Shown one piece after another: positions 1 to 6,697 of a stretch of 9,077 nucleotides of DNA. How positions within the stretch are numbered: position 1 is the first letter of the stretch; the number at the start of each line of letters is the position of its first letter. The notes under the pieces are model-generated. The model saw only the letters and a list, made by a program, of their open reading frames with translations. It did no database searches and had not been told where the DNA came from. This DNA comes from Novosphingobium sp. (GTDB lineage: Bacteria; Pseudomonadota; Alphaproteobacteria; Sphingomonadales; Sphingomonadaceae). A program made the position numbers and the translations under genes. The stretch is taken from positions 1 through 9,077 of the forward strand of contig JAIXYF010000040.1 of NCBI GenBank assembly GCA_027490345.1, written 5' to 3'.

Positions 1-521
1 AGCATCTGGCGGCCTTCCATGCGGGGGAAGGCTTCGACCTTGGCGATTTCGGCCACATCGTCCTGCACCTTGCGCAGCAGGTTCATGCCCAGCTGCTGGT
101 GCGAAAGTTCGCGGCCACGGAAGCGCAGGGTGATCTTGACCTTGTCGCCCTCTTCGATGAACTTCACGACATTGCGCATCTTGGTGTCGTAATCGTGGTC
201 ATCGATGTTCGGACGCATCTTGATCTCCTTGATCTCCTGCGTCTTCTGGCTCTTGCGGGCGAGGTTGGCCTTTTTCTGCGCTTCGTAGCGGAACTTGCCG
301 ACGTCGAGGAACTTGCACACCGGCGGATCGGCGTTTGGCGAGACTTCGACAAGGTCGAGGCCGACTTCGGCGGCCTGCTCGATCGCTTCGCGCGTGTACA
401 TGACCCCGATGTTTTCGCCGTTCTCATCAATCACGCGCACTTTGGGCACGGAGATGAGCTGGTTGTAGCGGGGGCCGGTTTTTACTGGTGGCGCCATCAT
501 GCGCCGTGGTGGGGGGGCTAT
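1..521 (-). CDS. infC: Translation initiation factor IF-3 (3' end cut by window edge)
   Basis: IF-3 binds the 30S subunit, keeps 50S away and proofreads the start codon and initiator tRNA. Read on the minus strand, the N-terminal domain holds GPRYNQLISVPKVRVIDENG (about residues 16-35), then YTREAIEQA and LDLVEVSPNADPPVCK. A lysine-rich linker follows (FRYEAQKKANLARKSQKTQE), and the C-terminal domain has IKMRPNIDDHDY, LRFRGRELSHQQLG and VEAFPRMEGRQML. About 173 codons are visible, so only a handful of residues are missing at the window edge. Start choice: two ATGs (498-500 and 495-497) lie before APPVKTG but have no Shine-Dalgarno. Seven codons upstream is an in-frame ATA (519-521), placed 8 nt after AGGAG, so ATA is the preferred start. 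Identity is near certain; the exact start is inferred. pdeM lies upstream on the same strand, but the gap of about 270 bp suggests that infC has its own promoter. Confidence 0.97.
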   Translation of the reverse strand, partial: MAPPPRRMMAPPVKTGPRYNQLISVPKVRVIDENGENIGVMYTREAIEQAAEVGLDLVEVSPNADPPVCKFLDVGKFRYEAQKKANLARKSQKTQEIKEIKMRPNIDDHDYDTKMRNVVKFIEEGDKVKITLRFRGRELSHQQLGMNLLRKVQDDVAEIAKVEAFPRMEGRQM

Positions 522-529
522 AGTGCTTG

Positions 530-534
530 CTCCT
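530..534 (-). promoter_or_regulatory. Shine-Dalgarno AGGAG of infC, deciding an ATA start
   Basis: On the minus strand AGGAG occupies 534 to 530, followed by 8 nt and then ATA at 521-519, which is in frame with IF-3. The distance to the first in-frame ATG (500-498) is about 29 nt, too far for this site to serve it. IF-3 discriminates against non-AUG/GUG/UUG starts, and E. coli infC uses AUU for self-repression. An ATA start would fit the same feedback control here. Confidence 0.65.
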
Positions 535-802
535 GATGTTTCAAAAACGGGGGGCTGCTGCGCCGGACCCCCGCGCGCTCTTATCACAATGCTGCAGCAG
601 ATAAAGCGCGAAGGTTGGTTTGGAGTTAAGGGGGGCTGGAATCGTGCAGTGGCGCTGAGGCACAGAGCAATGCACGTGATAGGCAGGCCCCACTGGCCTC
701 ACAGGCCCTTACCCCGATCCGGTCGTTGGTTGCACACTCTCAGCTTGGCGGCCTGTGGCAAACCCTCCGCGCCTCTGCGCGAATCTTTGTCCAACCGGGC
801 TG
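535..802. other. Gene-free gap between pdeM and infC
   Basis: No coding region is convincing here: the plus-strand open frames are shadows. The gap must hold the end of the pdeM transcript and probably the infC promoter and leader, but I see no strong -35/-10 pair. A weak minus-strand candidate is TTAACT, 17 nt, CTTTAT, ending near 604. A small perfect inverted repeat, GGCCT-CAC-AGGCC, lies at 695-707 with no T-tract after it. Several homopolymeric G runs (for example 541-555 and 630-636) are present. No tRNA T-arm or cloverleaf was seen. Confidence 0.4.
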
Positions 803-1501
803 TCAGACGCAGCGCCACAAGGGAAAGCGTGCCAATTTTCCGCCTGCGGGGATCAGCGCATCGATTGCGCGCGCGGGCTGAAGCGCGCCGAGAATGGCGG
901 GATCGGCGGCGTTCATCCCGCCGGTGAGGGCACCGAAAGCGGGGAGGATCAGGCGGCGCTCGCTCGCCACGGCGCAGGGCCGCGCGACCCGGCGGCCGCG
1001 CGCGGTGACGCTGAATTTGGGGTGGAAGTGGCCCGAAAGCTCGGGCGCGGTTTCGCCCGCGCGCGCTTCATGGCGCAGCGCGATGCCGCGCACGGTGAGT
1101 TCGGAGAGGCCCTGCGCTTTGATGCTGGTGTCTTTGGTGTCGTGGTTTCCGGTGATCCACACCCAGTCTACCGCGCGCATCAAAGCATCGAGCATCCCGG
1201 CTGCATGGGGTTCGAGGCGGGCGGGGCCGTGGCTGTCGTGGAAATTGTCGCCCAGACACAGCACGCGGCGGGCGCCGGTTTCCCGCACGGCATCCGCGAT
1301 TCGGGCAAGGGTTTCGCGGCTGTCATACGGGGGGAGCATCTGTCCGCGCTGGGCGTACCAGCTGGCCTTTTCGAGGTGCAGATCTGCCACGATGAGCGCG
1401 CGTTCCTCGGCCCAATAGAGCGCGCGGCTGGGGGCGAGCGCGAATTCCTGCCCGGCAAACGCGAAGGGCGCACCAAATGGGGTGAACGAAACGGGAACCA
1501 T
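803..1501 (-). CDS. pdeM: PdeM-type metallophosphoesterase (ligase-associated DNA damage response endonuclease family)
   Basis: This 232-residue calcineurin-like metallophosphoesterase has the full metal-binding set in order: D40-L-H42 (VADLHLEK), G84-D85-N-F-H88-D89 followed by SHG, G118-N-H-D121, H144 and GHFHPK at 157-162. This arrangement and length match the PdeM family, which is usually encoded beside an ATP-dependent DNA ligase, an Lhr-like helicase and an exonuclease in bacterial ligase repair clusters. A nuclease or phosphodiesterase role is family knowledge and is not shown by the sequence. None of those partners is visible here: the neighbours are hemF (divergent) and infC (downstream). 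The ATG at 1501 is chosen because FTPFGAPFAFAGQEF right after it is the usual family N-terminus, and AAGG lies about 7 nt upstream. The frame is open far upstream (to 2692), but that is antisense to hemF and not coding. Confidence 0.88.
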   Translation of the reverse strand: MVPVSFTPFGAPFAFAGQEFALAPSRALYWAEERALIVADLHLEKASWYAQRGQMLPPYDSRETLARIADAVRETGARRVLCLGDNFHDSHGPARLEPHAAGMLDALMRAVDWVWITGNHDTKDTSIKAQGLSELTVRGIALRHEARAGETAPELSGHFHPKFSVTARGRRVARPCAVASERRLILPAFGALTGGMNAADPAILGALQPARAIDALIPAGGKLARFPLWRCV

Positions 1502-1531
1502 GCACAGGCCTTGCCGGATTGCATTTCGCTT

Positions 1532-1544
1532 GGCAAGACTTGCC
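1532..1544. promoter_or_regulatory. Perfect inverted repeat in the pdeM/hemF divergent spacer
   Basis: GGCAAG-A-CTTGCC is a perfect 6-bp inverted repeat around one base, ending two bases before the hemF ATG. A further CTTGCC lies at 1510-1515, in the same 45-bp spacer. It could be an operator shared by the two divergent genes or a small hairpin over the hemF start. It does not match the FNR/FnrL box (TTGAT-N4-ATCAA). The function is inferred from position only. Confidence 0.35.
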
Positions 1545-1546
1545 GC

Positions 1547-2461
1547 ATGAGCACTGCACAAGAGGCCCCAGAGTCCCTCAAAGACCCGGCCGTCGTCAAA
1601 ACGGATTGGAGCGCGGAAACTGGCCGCGCGCGCACCTGGTTCGAAAGCCTGCGGGACCGGATCTGCGCCGAGTTCGAGGCGATCGAGCGCGAGGCGGGCA
1701 GCGATGCCAGCTTTACTTACACCCCCTGGAACCGCGAGCATCATGGCGAGCCGGTCGCCGATGGCGGCGGCGGGGTGCAGGGCCTGATGAAGGGCAAGGT
1801 GTTCGAGAAAGTGGGGGTGAACGTGTCGACCGTGGGCGGCACGTTCAGCCCGGAATTTGCGAAAACGATGAACGGCGCGGACCCCGAGAATCCGGCGTTT
1901 ACCGCAACGGGGATCAGCCTGGTGGCGCACATGGCGAATCCGCATGTGCCCGCCGTGCACATGAACACCCGCTTCCTGACGACGCGCAAAGCCTGGTTCG
2001 GCGGCGGCGGCGATCTCAATCCGCCGATTCCTTATGCCGAAGATACGTCCGATTTCCACGCCAGCTACAAGGCGGCATGCGATGCGCACGATCCGGCCTA
2101 TTACGACAAGTTCAAGGCCTGGGCGGACGATTACTTCTACATCCCGCATCGCAAGGTTCACCGCGGCGTGGGCGGGATTTTCTATGACCATCTGGAATGC
2201 GCGGATGATGCCGGGTTCGAGGCGAACTTTGCCTTTACGCGCGATGTGGGCGAGGCGTTTCTCAATGTGTACCCGGCGCTGGTGCGGCGGCGCATGGGGA
2301 TGGATTTCACGCCAGCCAACAAGCTGCAGCAACTGACATGGCGCGGGCGCTATGCCGAGTTCAATCTGGTCTATGACCGGGGGACGCTGTTCGGCCTCAA
2401 GACCGGCGGGAACATCGACGCGATTCTGATGAGCCTGCCGCCTGAGGCGGTGTGGGAGTGA
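1547..2461 (+). CDS. hemF: Oxygen-dependent coproporphyrinogen-III oxidase
   Basis: HemF converts coproporphyrinogen III to protoporphyrinogen IX by oxidative decarboxylation of two propionates, using O2. It is a cytosolic heme-synthesis enzyme. The 304-residue product is close to the E. coli length (299). Visible hallmarks are the glycine-rich VADGGGGVQGLMKGKVFEK near the N-terminus, VHMNTRFL, KAWFGGGGDLNPP around W150, the YDHLE segment, and the C-terminal signature WRGRYAEFNLVYDRGT (from W265) followed by FGLKTGG and ILMSLPP. The N-terminal ATG at 1547 gives the usual start (STAQEAPESLKD). No clear Shine-Dalgarno precedes it, and an inverted repeat sits directly upstream. The frame stays open back to 755, which is antisense to pdeM and not coding. 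The gene stands alone, divergent from pdeM, and ends before a strong hairpin. Confidence 0.97.
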   Translation: MSTAQEAPESLKDPAVVKTDWSAETGRARTWFESLRDRICAEFEAIEREAGSDASFTYTPWNREHHGEPVADGGGGVQGLMKGKVFEKVGVNVSTVGGTFSPEFAKTMNGADPENPAFTATGISLVAHMANPHVPAVHMNTRFLTTRKAWFGGGGDLNPPIPYAEDTSDFHASYKAACDAHDPAYYDKFKAWADDYFYIPHRKVHRGVGGIFYDHLECADDAGFEANFAFTRDVGEAFLNVYPALVRRRMGMDFTPANKLQQLTWRGRYAEFNLVYDRGTLFGLKTGGNIDAILMSLPPEAVWE

Positions 2462-2499
2462 GGTAGCCGGACCCCGCTGTTCGAGGTGACGGGAAACGC

Positions 2500-2540
2500 A
2501 GGGACAGTCTCCAGAAAAATGGGGACTGTCCCTATTTTTT
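2500..2540. terminator. Strong hairpin with T-tract, shared by hemF and the GT87 gene; possible REP-like element
   Basis: The left arm AGGGACAGTCTCC (2500-2512) pairs with GGGGACTGTCCCT (2521-2533) across an 8-nt loop, with one imperfect pair, followed by ATTTTTT: a classic intrinsic terminator for hemF. The right part can also fold alone. 2515-2539 is a 25-base near-perfect palindrome (12-base arms around a central T, one G-T pair), flanked by AAAAAT and ATTTTT, so it can also end minus-strand transcription. The TAA stop of the GT87 gene (2541-2539) lies in the T-tract. GGGGACTGTCCC palindromes of this form occur, as I recall, as dispersed REP-like repeats near IS200-like REP-associated transposases. 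That link is memory, not something this window shows. Confidence 0.8.
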
Positions 2541-3729
2541 ATTGTTGTGCCTTTGCAGGGGCCCAGGTCGTCCAGATGAGCCCGACAAGGATCGCGGCGG
2601 GGATCGGCATGAGGTTGAGGCCCAGCGGCAGCGCGGCGGCGCGGGTGGCTAGCGGCGAGAGCCAGATGGCCACGAGCAGCGTCTTTTCCCACGGCCGCCA
2701 GCCCATGCTGCGGCCCATGCCGATGAGGAAGGCAATGGGCATGATCAGGAACGGCAGATCATAGCTGAACAGATAGGGCGAGGCGAGCGCGGTGGCGGCC
2801 AGCAGCATCGCGCCGGCGGCTTCGTCTGATGGGGCGCGGCGCCAGTAGAGGCAGGCGAGGGTGCCGATGAGCAACGTGATCACGCCTTGTCCGATCATTG
2901 CAGCGGTGGGGCCGAAAAGAACGCGCAAGGCGGCAAACGGCGTGCACATGCGCAGGAAGAACTCGCTGCCCGTCTGGTTCAGCAGGATCTGGCTGACTTC
3001 GAAGCTTTGCGGGTAGGCCCGCCAGGTTTCGATCCCGAACACCGCGAGGCTGGCGAGGCATAGTGCGGCGGCCGAGGCAGCGGCGGCGGCTAGTGCGGTC
3101 CATTTGCGCCCGGCGGCGAGCCAGAAGGGGACGAGGAGCGCGAGGTGCGGCTTGATGATCAGAAGGCCGAACAAGGCGCCTGATAGCGCCTGCGAGCGGC
3201 GCAAGGTAAGGACGCCGCCGATCAGCAGCGCGCCGGTGATGAAGCCGTTCTGCGCATGGCTGGCCGCCAGATAGGCAGCCGGAAAGGCGAGGACGATAAG
3301 CGCCCCGGCAGCGCCGCTGCCGGGCAGAGCGCGGCGGGCGACAAGGAACCAGATCGCCCAGCCCGACAGCGCCCAGATGATCCACGCCAGCGCATAGGGC
3401 ATGAGGCCCAGCGGCGCGGCAAGGAACAAGTAGGGCGGCGGATTGACATAGGCGACCATCTGCCCGGTGCCCGCCGCCATCTGCGCGCCGTGCTGCGCGG
3501 CCAGATCATAGACCTGCGCGGCCGGGCCAGTGGCCAGCAGGCGGCCTGCGCCCCAGAATGCGAGGAAATCGCTGCCCACAGTGCCGGTCGCCTCGCGGAA
3601 CACTTTGACCATCATCGGAATGTAGGCGGCAAGGATCATCGCGGCATAAATGCGCACGCGGGGGGCATCGAGCCAGCTGAGGGTGCGCAAGTTGGCCTTG
3701 AGGCGTGCGCTGAAGTCTTGGTCGCTCAT
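2539..3729 (-). CDS. GT87 / DUF2029 polyprenyl-phosphate-dependent membrane glycosyltransferase
   Basis: This 396-residue polytopic membrane protein is of the GT-C fold type. The first helix (about 28-44) is followed by SDFLAFWGAG with D54 in the predicted first external loop, the place of the catalytic acid in this family. YVNPPPYLFLAAPLGLMPY (94-112) matches the usual proline-rich GT87 segment. Further hydrophobic spans run to the C-terminus, with a short Lys/Gln tail. Members such as mycobacterial PimE-type enzymes transfer mannose from a polyprenyl-phosphate donor outside the cytoplasmic membrane. The sugar and acceptor here are unknown, and no glycan cluster surrounds the gene. The start at 3729 has AGGGA (3738-3734) about 4-5 nt upstream. 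The frame is open further upstream to 5625, but only as antisense of rsh. The gene converges on hemF and is divergent from rsh (105 bp). Confidence 0.88.
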   Translation of the reverse strand: MSDQDFSARLKANLRTLSWLDAPRVRIYAAMILAAYIPMMVKVFREATGTVGSDFLAFWGAGRLLATGPAAQVYDLAAQHGAQMAAGTGQMVAYVNPPPYLFLAAPLGLMPYALAWIIWALSGWAIWFLVARRALPGSGAAGALIVLAFPAAYLAASHAQNGFITGALLIGGVLTLRRSQALSGALFGLLIIKPHLALLVPFWLAAGRKWTALAAAAASAAALCLASLAVFGIETWRAYPQSFEVSQILLNQTGSEFFLRMCTPFAALRVLFGPTAAMIGQGVITLLIGTLACLYWRRAPSDEAAGAMLLAATALASPYLFSYDLPFLIMPIAFLIGMGRSMGWRPWEKTLLVAIWLSPLATRAAALPLGLNLMPIPAAILVGLIWTTWAPAKAQQ

Positions 3730-3822
3730 CGGTTCCCTACGTGCCGATGCGGTCTCGCTATGGCAACACAGGCATGAAAGATTTGTGCAGAGGCGGCATT
3801 TTCCCTTGTCGGGAACAGCGGC

Positions 3823-3828
3823 GAGGGG
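3823..3828 (+). promoter_or_regulatory. Ribosome binding site of rsh
   Basis: GAGGGG, followed by 6 nt and ATG at 3835, fixes the rsh start over the second ATG at 3844. The remaining divergent spacer (3730-3822) should carry both promoters, but I cannot name a convincing -35/-10 pair on either strand. Confidence 0.7.
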
Positions 3829-3834
3829 CCATCT

Positions 3835-5934
3835 ATGGATCAGATGCTGCGCCAGTACGAACTTGTCGAACGCGTGCTCGCCTATGATCCGGATGCGGAC
3901 GAGGCGATGCTGAACCGCGCCTATGTTTATACCGTGCAGAAACACGGCTCGCAAAAGCGCGCCTCGGGCGATCCCTATTTCTCGCACCCGGTCGAAGTGG
4001 CGGGGCTGATGACCGAGCTGAAGCTCGATCAGCAAACGATCATCACCGCGCTGCTCCACGATACGGTGGAGGATACCCTTGCCACGGTAGACGAGGTGGA
4101 GCGCCTGTTCGGACCCGAAGTGGCGCGGCTGGTCGACGGGGTGACCAAGCTTTCCAAGATCGAGACGATGAGCGACAAGGAGCGCGCGGCGGAAAACTTG
4201 CGCAAGTTCCTTCTCGCGATGAGCGAAGATTTGCGCGTGCTGCTGGTGAAGCTGGCAGACCGGCTGCACAATATGCGCACGCTGCATTACATCAAGAGCG
4301 AGGAGAAGCGGTGCCGCATCGCGCGTGAGACGATGGAGATCTACGCGCCGCTGGCCGAACGCGTGGGCATGTACGAATACATGCGCGAAATGCAGCTTCT
4401 GGCGTTCGAGCAGCTGGAGCCGGAAGCTTATGCCACGATCACCGGCCGGCTGGCGGCGATCCGCAGCGAAGAGGGCGCGCAGGTCGATTCCATCGCGCTG
4501 GCGATCAAGCAGACGCTGGCCGAGGCGGGGCTGAAAGTGGAGGTTTCGGGGCGCGAGAAGCACCCCTTCTCGATCTGGCGGAAAATGGCCGAGCGCCACG
4601 TGAGCTTCGAGCAGATCACTGACATCATGGCGTTTCGTGTGCTGACCGAGAGCGCGGAGGATTGCTATACCGCGCTGGGCCTGCTGCACCGCACCTGGCA
4701 GATGATCCCCGGCCGGTTCAAGGACTATATCTCCACGCCCAAGATGAACGGTTACAAGGGCCTGCACACTTCGCTGATCTACAACAACGCGATGCGCGTG
4801 GAAGTGCAGATCAAGACGCGCGAGATGCACCGGATCAACGAGTTCGGCCTTGCTGCGCATTGGGCCTACAAGCAAGGCGGACGGCCCGACGGGCAAGTGG
4901 GCTGGGTGCGCGATCTGGTCGAGATTCTGGAGGCGAGCAACGACCCCGACGAACTGCTCGAACACACCAAGATGGCGATCTATCAGGACCGCATCTTTGC
5001 CTTCACGCCAAAAGGCGCGCTCTATCAGTTGCCCAAGGGCGCCACGCCGATTGATTTTGCCTTTGCCGTGCACACCAATCTGGGCGCGCTGGCCGTGGGT
5101 GCGAAGATCAACGGGCGGCACGTGCCGCTGCGCACCGCGCTGGGTAATGGCGATGTGGTGGAGATCATCAAGAGCCGCAGCAGCGAGCCGCAGCTTTCGT
5201 GGCTGGCGTTTGTCGTCACCGGCAAGGCACGCGCCGCCATCCGCCGCGCCGTGCGCCAGAAGGAACGCGCCGAAATCGCCGAGATCGGGCGCAAGCTTTA
5301 TGAGGAGATCGCCGACCGTTTGCCGAGCAAGATTGGCAAAAAGGCGCTGGCCGATGCGATCAAGCGGCTGAAATTCGTCAATGAAGAAGAGCTGATGGTT
5401 GCCATTGGCAGCGCCAAGATCGAAGACCGGCAGGTGATGGAAGCGCTGGTTCCGGGCAGCGCGGCCAACCAGCCCGCCAGCGACACCTGGCCCAGCCAGC
5501 AGCGCGCGATTGCGGTCCGCGGCCTCACGCCCGGCATGGCATTCAAGCTGGCGGAATGCTGCCATCCGGTGCCGGGAGACCGCATCGTGGGCCTGAGGCG
5601 CATGGGGCAGGGCGTGACGGTCCACGCGATCGACTGCATGGAACTGGCGAGCGGTGTCGATGCCGATTGGATCGATCTTTCATGGGATGCGCGTACCGAT
5701 GGCGCCGTGGGCCGGATCAGGGCCGAGCTTTATAACCGGCCGGGAACGCTGGCGGAAATGGCGGGGGTGTTTGCCAAGAACCACGCCAATGTCGTCAATC
5801 TGGAAATGACCCAGCGCGAGAACCCCTTCCACACCTATGAAGTGGATCTGGAGGTACGCGATCTGGCGCATCTGACACGGATCGTGAGCGCGCTGCGCGC
5901 GAGCGACGCGGTGGCGCAGGCGGACCGGATTTGA
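3835..5934 (+). CDS. rsh: Bifunctional (p)ppGpp synthetase/hydrolase (RelA/SpoT homologue)
   Basis: This enzyme makes and degrades (p)ppGpp, the stringent-response alarmone; most alphaproteobacteria have one long Rsh. The 699-residue protein has all domains. The N-terminal HD hydrolase has H51, H75-D76 in LLHDTVEDT and D142 in KLADRLHNM. The synthetase contains PGRFKDYISTPKMNGYKGLH, with RFKD at 294-297, then VEVQIKTREMH and GLAAHWAYK. A TGS domain spans about 386-447 (FAFTPKG to EIIKS), a Cys-His element AECCHPVPGDRIVG has C575, C576 and H577, and a C-terminal ACT domain covers 627-699. The RXKD form is the one linked to bifunctional Rel/SpoT enzymes, whereas synthetase-only RelA has EXDD; with the intact HD site this predicts both activities. 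rpoZ is not directly upstream. The gene is divergent from the GT87 gene, and its stop lies in a 14-bp tandem repeat. Confidence 0.97.
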   Translation: MDQMLRQYELVERVLAYDPDADEAMLNRAYVYTVQKHGSQKRASGDPYFSHPVEVAGLMTELKLDQQTIITALLHDTVEDTLATVDEVERLFGPEVARLVDGVTKLSKIETMSDKERAAENLRKFLLAMSEDLRVLLVKLADRLHNMRTLHYIKSEEKRCRIARETMEIYAPLAERVGMYEYMREMQLLAFEQLEPEAYATITGRLAAIRSEEGAQVDSIALAIKQTLAEAGLKVEVSGREKHPFSIWRKMAERHVSFEQITDIMAFRVLTESAEDCYTALGLLHRTWQMIPGRFKDYISTPKMNGYKGLHTSLIYNNAMRVEVQIKTREMHRINEFGLAAHWAYKQGGRPDGQVGWVRDLVEILEASNDPDELLEHTKMAIYQDRIFAFTPKGALYQLPKGATPIDFAFAVHTNLGALAVGAKINGRHVPLRTALGNGDVVEIIKSRSSEPQLSWLAFVVTGKARAAIRRAVRQKERAEIAEIGRKLYEEIADRLPSKIGKKALADAIKRLKFVNEEELMVAIGSAKIEDRQVMEALVPGSAANQPASDTWPSQQRAIAVRGLTPGMAFKLAECCHPVPGDRIVGLRRMGQGVTVHAIDCMELASGVDADWIDLSWDARTDGAVGRIRAELYNRPGTLAEMAGVFAKNHANVVNLEMTQRENPFHTYEVDLEVRDLAHLTRIVSALRASDAVAQADRI

Positions 5935-5968
5935 ACGGCCGGATTTGAGCGTCTGGATTTGAGGTGTG
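5927..5968 (+). repeat. Three tandem 14-bp units over the rsh stop codon
   Basis: Units start at 5927, 5941 and 5955, each opening with the identical octamer GGATTTGA; the remaining 6 bases differ. The first TGA (5932-5934) is the rsh stop. Because 14 is not a multiple of 3, the TGAs at 5932, 5946 and 5960 fall in three different frames, closing every forward frame within 31 bp. This may simply be a recent slippage duplication of the gene end. Confidence 0.8.
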
Positions 5969-5971
5969 GTA

Positions 5972-6103
5972 TTGACGCCGATGCAGCCTATCGAGCGGCT
6001 CTACCAAGAAGTGGGCAACCGGGCCGAAGAAGGGGCGGCGCAACCGAGCCTTGAGGCGCGGGCAATCGGGCGTTGGCGGCGCGGGGCGACGGTGTTAGTC
6101 TAG
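5972..6103 (+). CDS. Doubtful short open frame between rsh and Uma2
   Basis: A 43-residue frame beginning TTG (5972), or 40 residues from ATG (5981), ends at TAG 6101-6103, five bases before the Uma2 GTG. GAGGTG (5961-5966) lies 5 nt before the TTG. The product is Arg/Ala/Glu-rich (MQPIERLYQEVGNRAEEG near the start) and I recognise no family. Codon third positions are mostly G/C, but that is also expected by chance in this DNA. It could be a short upstream peptide coupled to Uma2, a decayed gene end, or nothing. The TAG overlaps the proposed Uma2 -10 element, which argues against both readings being right. Confidence 0.2.
   Translation: MTPMQPIERLYQEVGNRAEEGAAQPSLEARAIGRWRRGATVLV
6073..6101 (+). 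promoter_or_regulatory. Candidate promoter giving a leaderless Uma2 mRNA
   Basis: TTGGCG (6073-6078), a 17-nt spacer, then TAGTCT (6096-6101) preceded by TG at 6093-6094 (extended -10 form TGnTAnnnT). The Uma2 GTG at 6109 lies 7 nt after the -10, where transcription would be expected to start, and no Shine-Dalgarno is present. The match to consensus is modest. Confidence 0.4.
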
Positions 6104-6108
6104 ACCGC

Positions 6109-6678
6109 GTGACTGAGCAGGCCTCCCTCTCGACTTCGCCGCGCCCGTACCATCTGACGGTGGAGGACTTTTTCCGGCTGGACGAGGCCGGAGCGTTTGA
6201 TGGCCTCGGCAAGACCGAACTGATAGCGGGGAAGGTCTATTTCTTGAACGCACAGCATCGCCCGCATGCACGAATGAAGAGCGCTCTTCACCTCGAACTG
6301 GCTCAGGCGCTGGCCGGGCTCGACAGCAGCATTGCCGTATTGGTGGAGGCCACGGTTACGATGCCGCCGCACAGCGCGCCCGAGCCCGACTTGATCCTGA
6401 CCAGCGAGCCCGATGGTGATGGCGCGGTGCCGCTCGCCTCGGTGCGGATGCTGATCGAGGTGGCCGATACGACGCAGCGCCACGACGGCCAGACCAAGGC
6501 AAGGCTCTATGCGGCAAACGCAGTGCCGGAATATTGGCTCGTCGATCTCAAGGCAGGCGAGGTGCTGCGCATGGCTGTGCCGGGCGCAGCGGGCTATGGT
6601 GAGACGACGCGCTTTGTGCTTGGCGAGCGATGTACGGCAGCGACGATCCCCGGGCTGGAGATCGTGCTGCCGTCGTGA
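6109..6678 (+). CDS. Uma2 family PD-(D/E)XK-fold protein
   Basis: This 189-residue protein is of Uma2/DUF820 type (restriction-endonuclease-like fold). YHLTVEDFFRLDEAGAF at 14-30 is the usual N-terminal helix; PEPDLIL carries D94; IEVADTTQRHDGQTKARLYA gives E117 and K130; VPEYWLVDL is the family signature. All putative catalytic positions (D94, E117, K130) are kept, so it could be an active nuclease, but the biological role of Uma2 proteins is largely unknown. The length is normal for the family. GTG 6109 is chosen because it leaves the usual short N-terminus; an in-frame TTG at 6073 would add 12 unconserved residues and lies in the promoter candidate. There is no Shine-Dalgarno. The gene follows rsh after 174 bp and converges on the RcnB-like gene with 19 bp between stops. 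Confidence 0.88.
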   Translation: MTEQASLSTSPRPYHLTVEDFFRLDEAGAFDGLGKTELIAGKVYFLNAQHRPHARMKSALHLELAQALAGLDSSIAVLVEATVTMPPHSAPEPDLILTSEPDGDGAVPLASVRMLIEVADTTQRHDGQTKARLYAANAVPEYWLVDLKAGEVLRMAVPGAAGYGETTRFVLGERCTAATIPGLEIVLPS

Positions 6679-6697
6679 CCCGCCGTTCTTGCTGCGC

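Noticed and set aside
585..587. In-frame GTG further upstream of infC as a start
   Set aside because: It would add more than 20 residues absent from IF-3 proteins and has no Shine-Dalgarno at the right distance.
770..790. CCTCCGCGCCTCTGCGCGAA-like phrase resembling dispersed genomic repeats
   Set aside because: Only one clear copy occurs in the window, so repeat status cannot be shown here; a genome search would be needed.
541..802. Possible tRNA or small RNA in the gap between pdeM and infC
   Set aside because: No T-arm consensus or cloverleaf on either strand, and the only perfect hairpin is 5 bp with no T-tract.
803..2692. A 629-residue version of the pdeM frame
   Set aside because: The extra N-terminal part is antisense to hemF and shows no domain; the family N-terminus begins at the ATG at 1501.
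2539..5625. A 1028-codon open frame on the minus strand across the rsh gene
   Set aside because: Only the part from 3729 down (GT87) has family features. The rest is antisense to a complete, strongly conserved rsh and is open merely because of GC-rich codon use.
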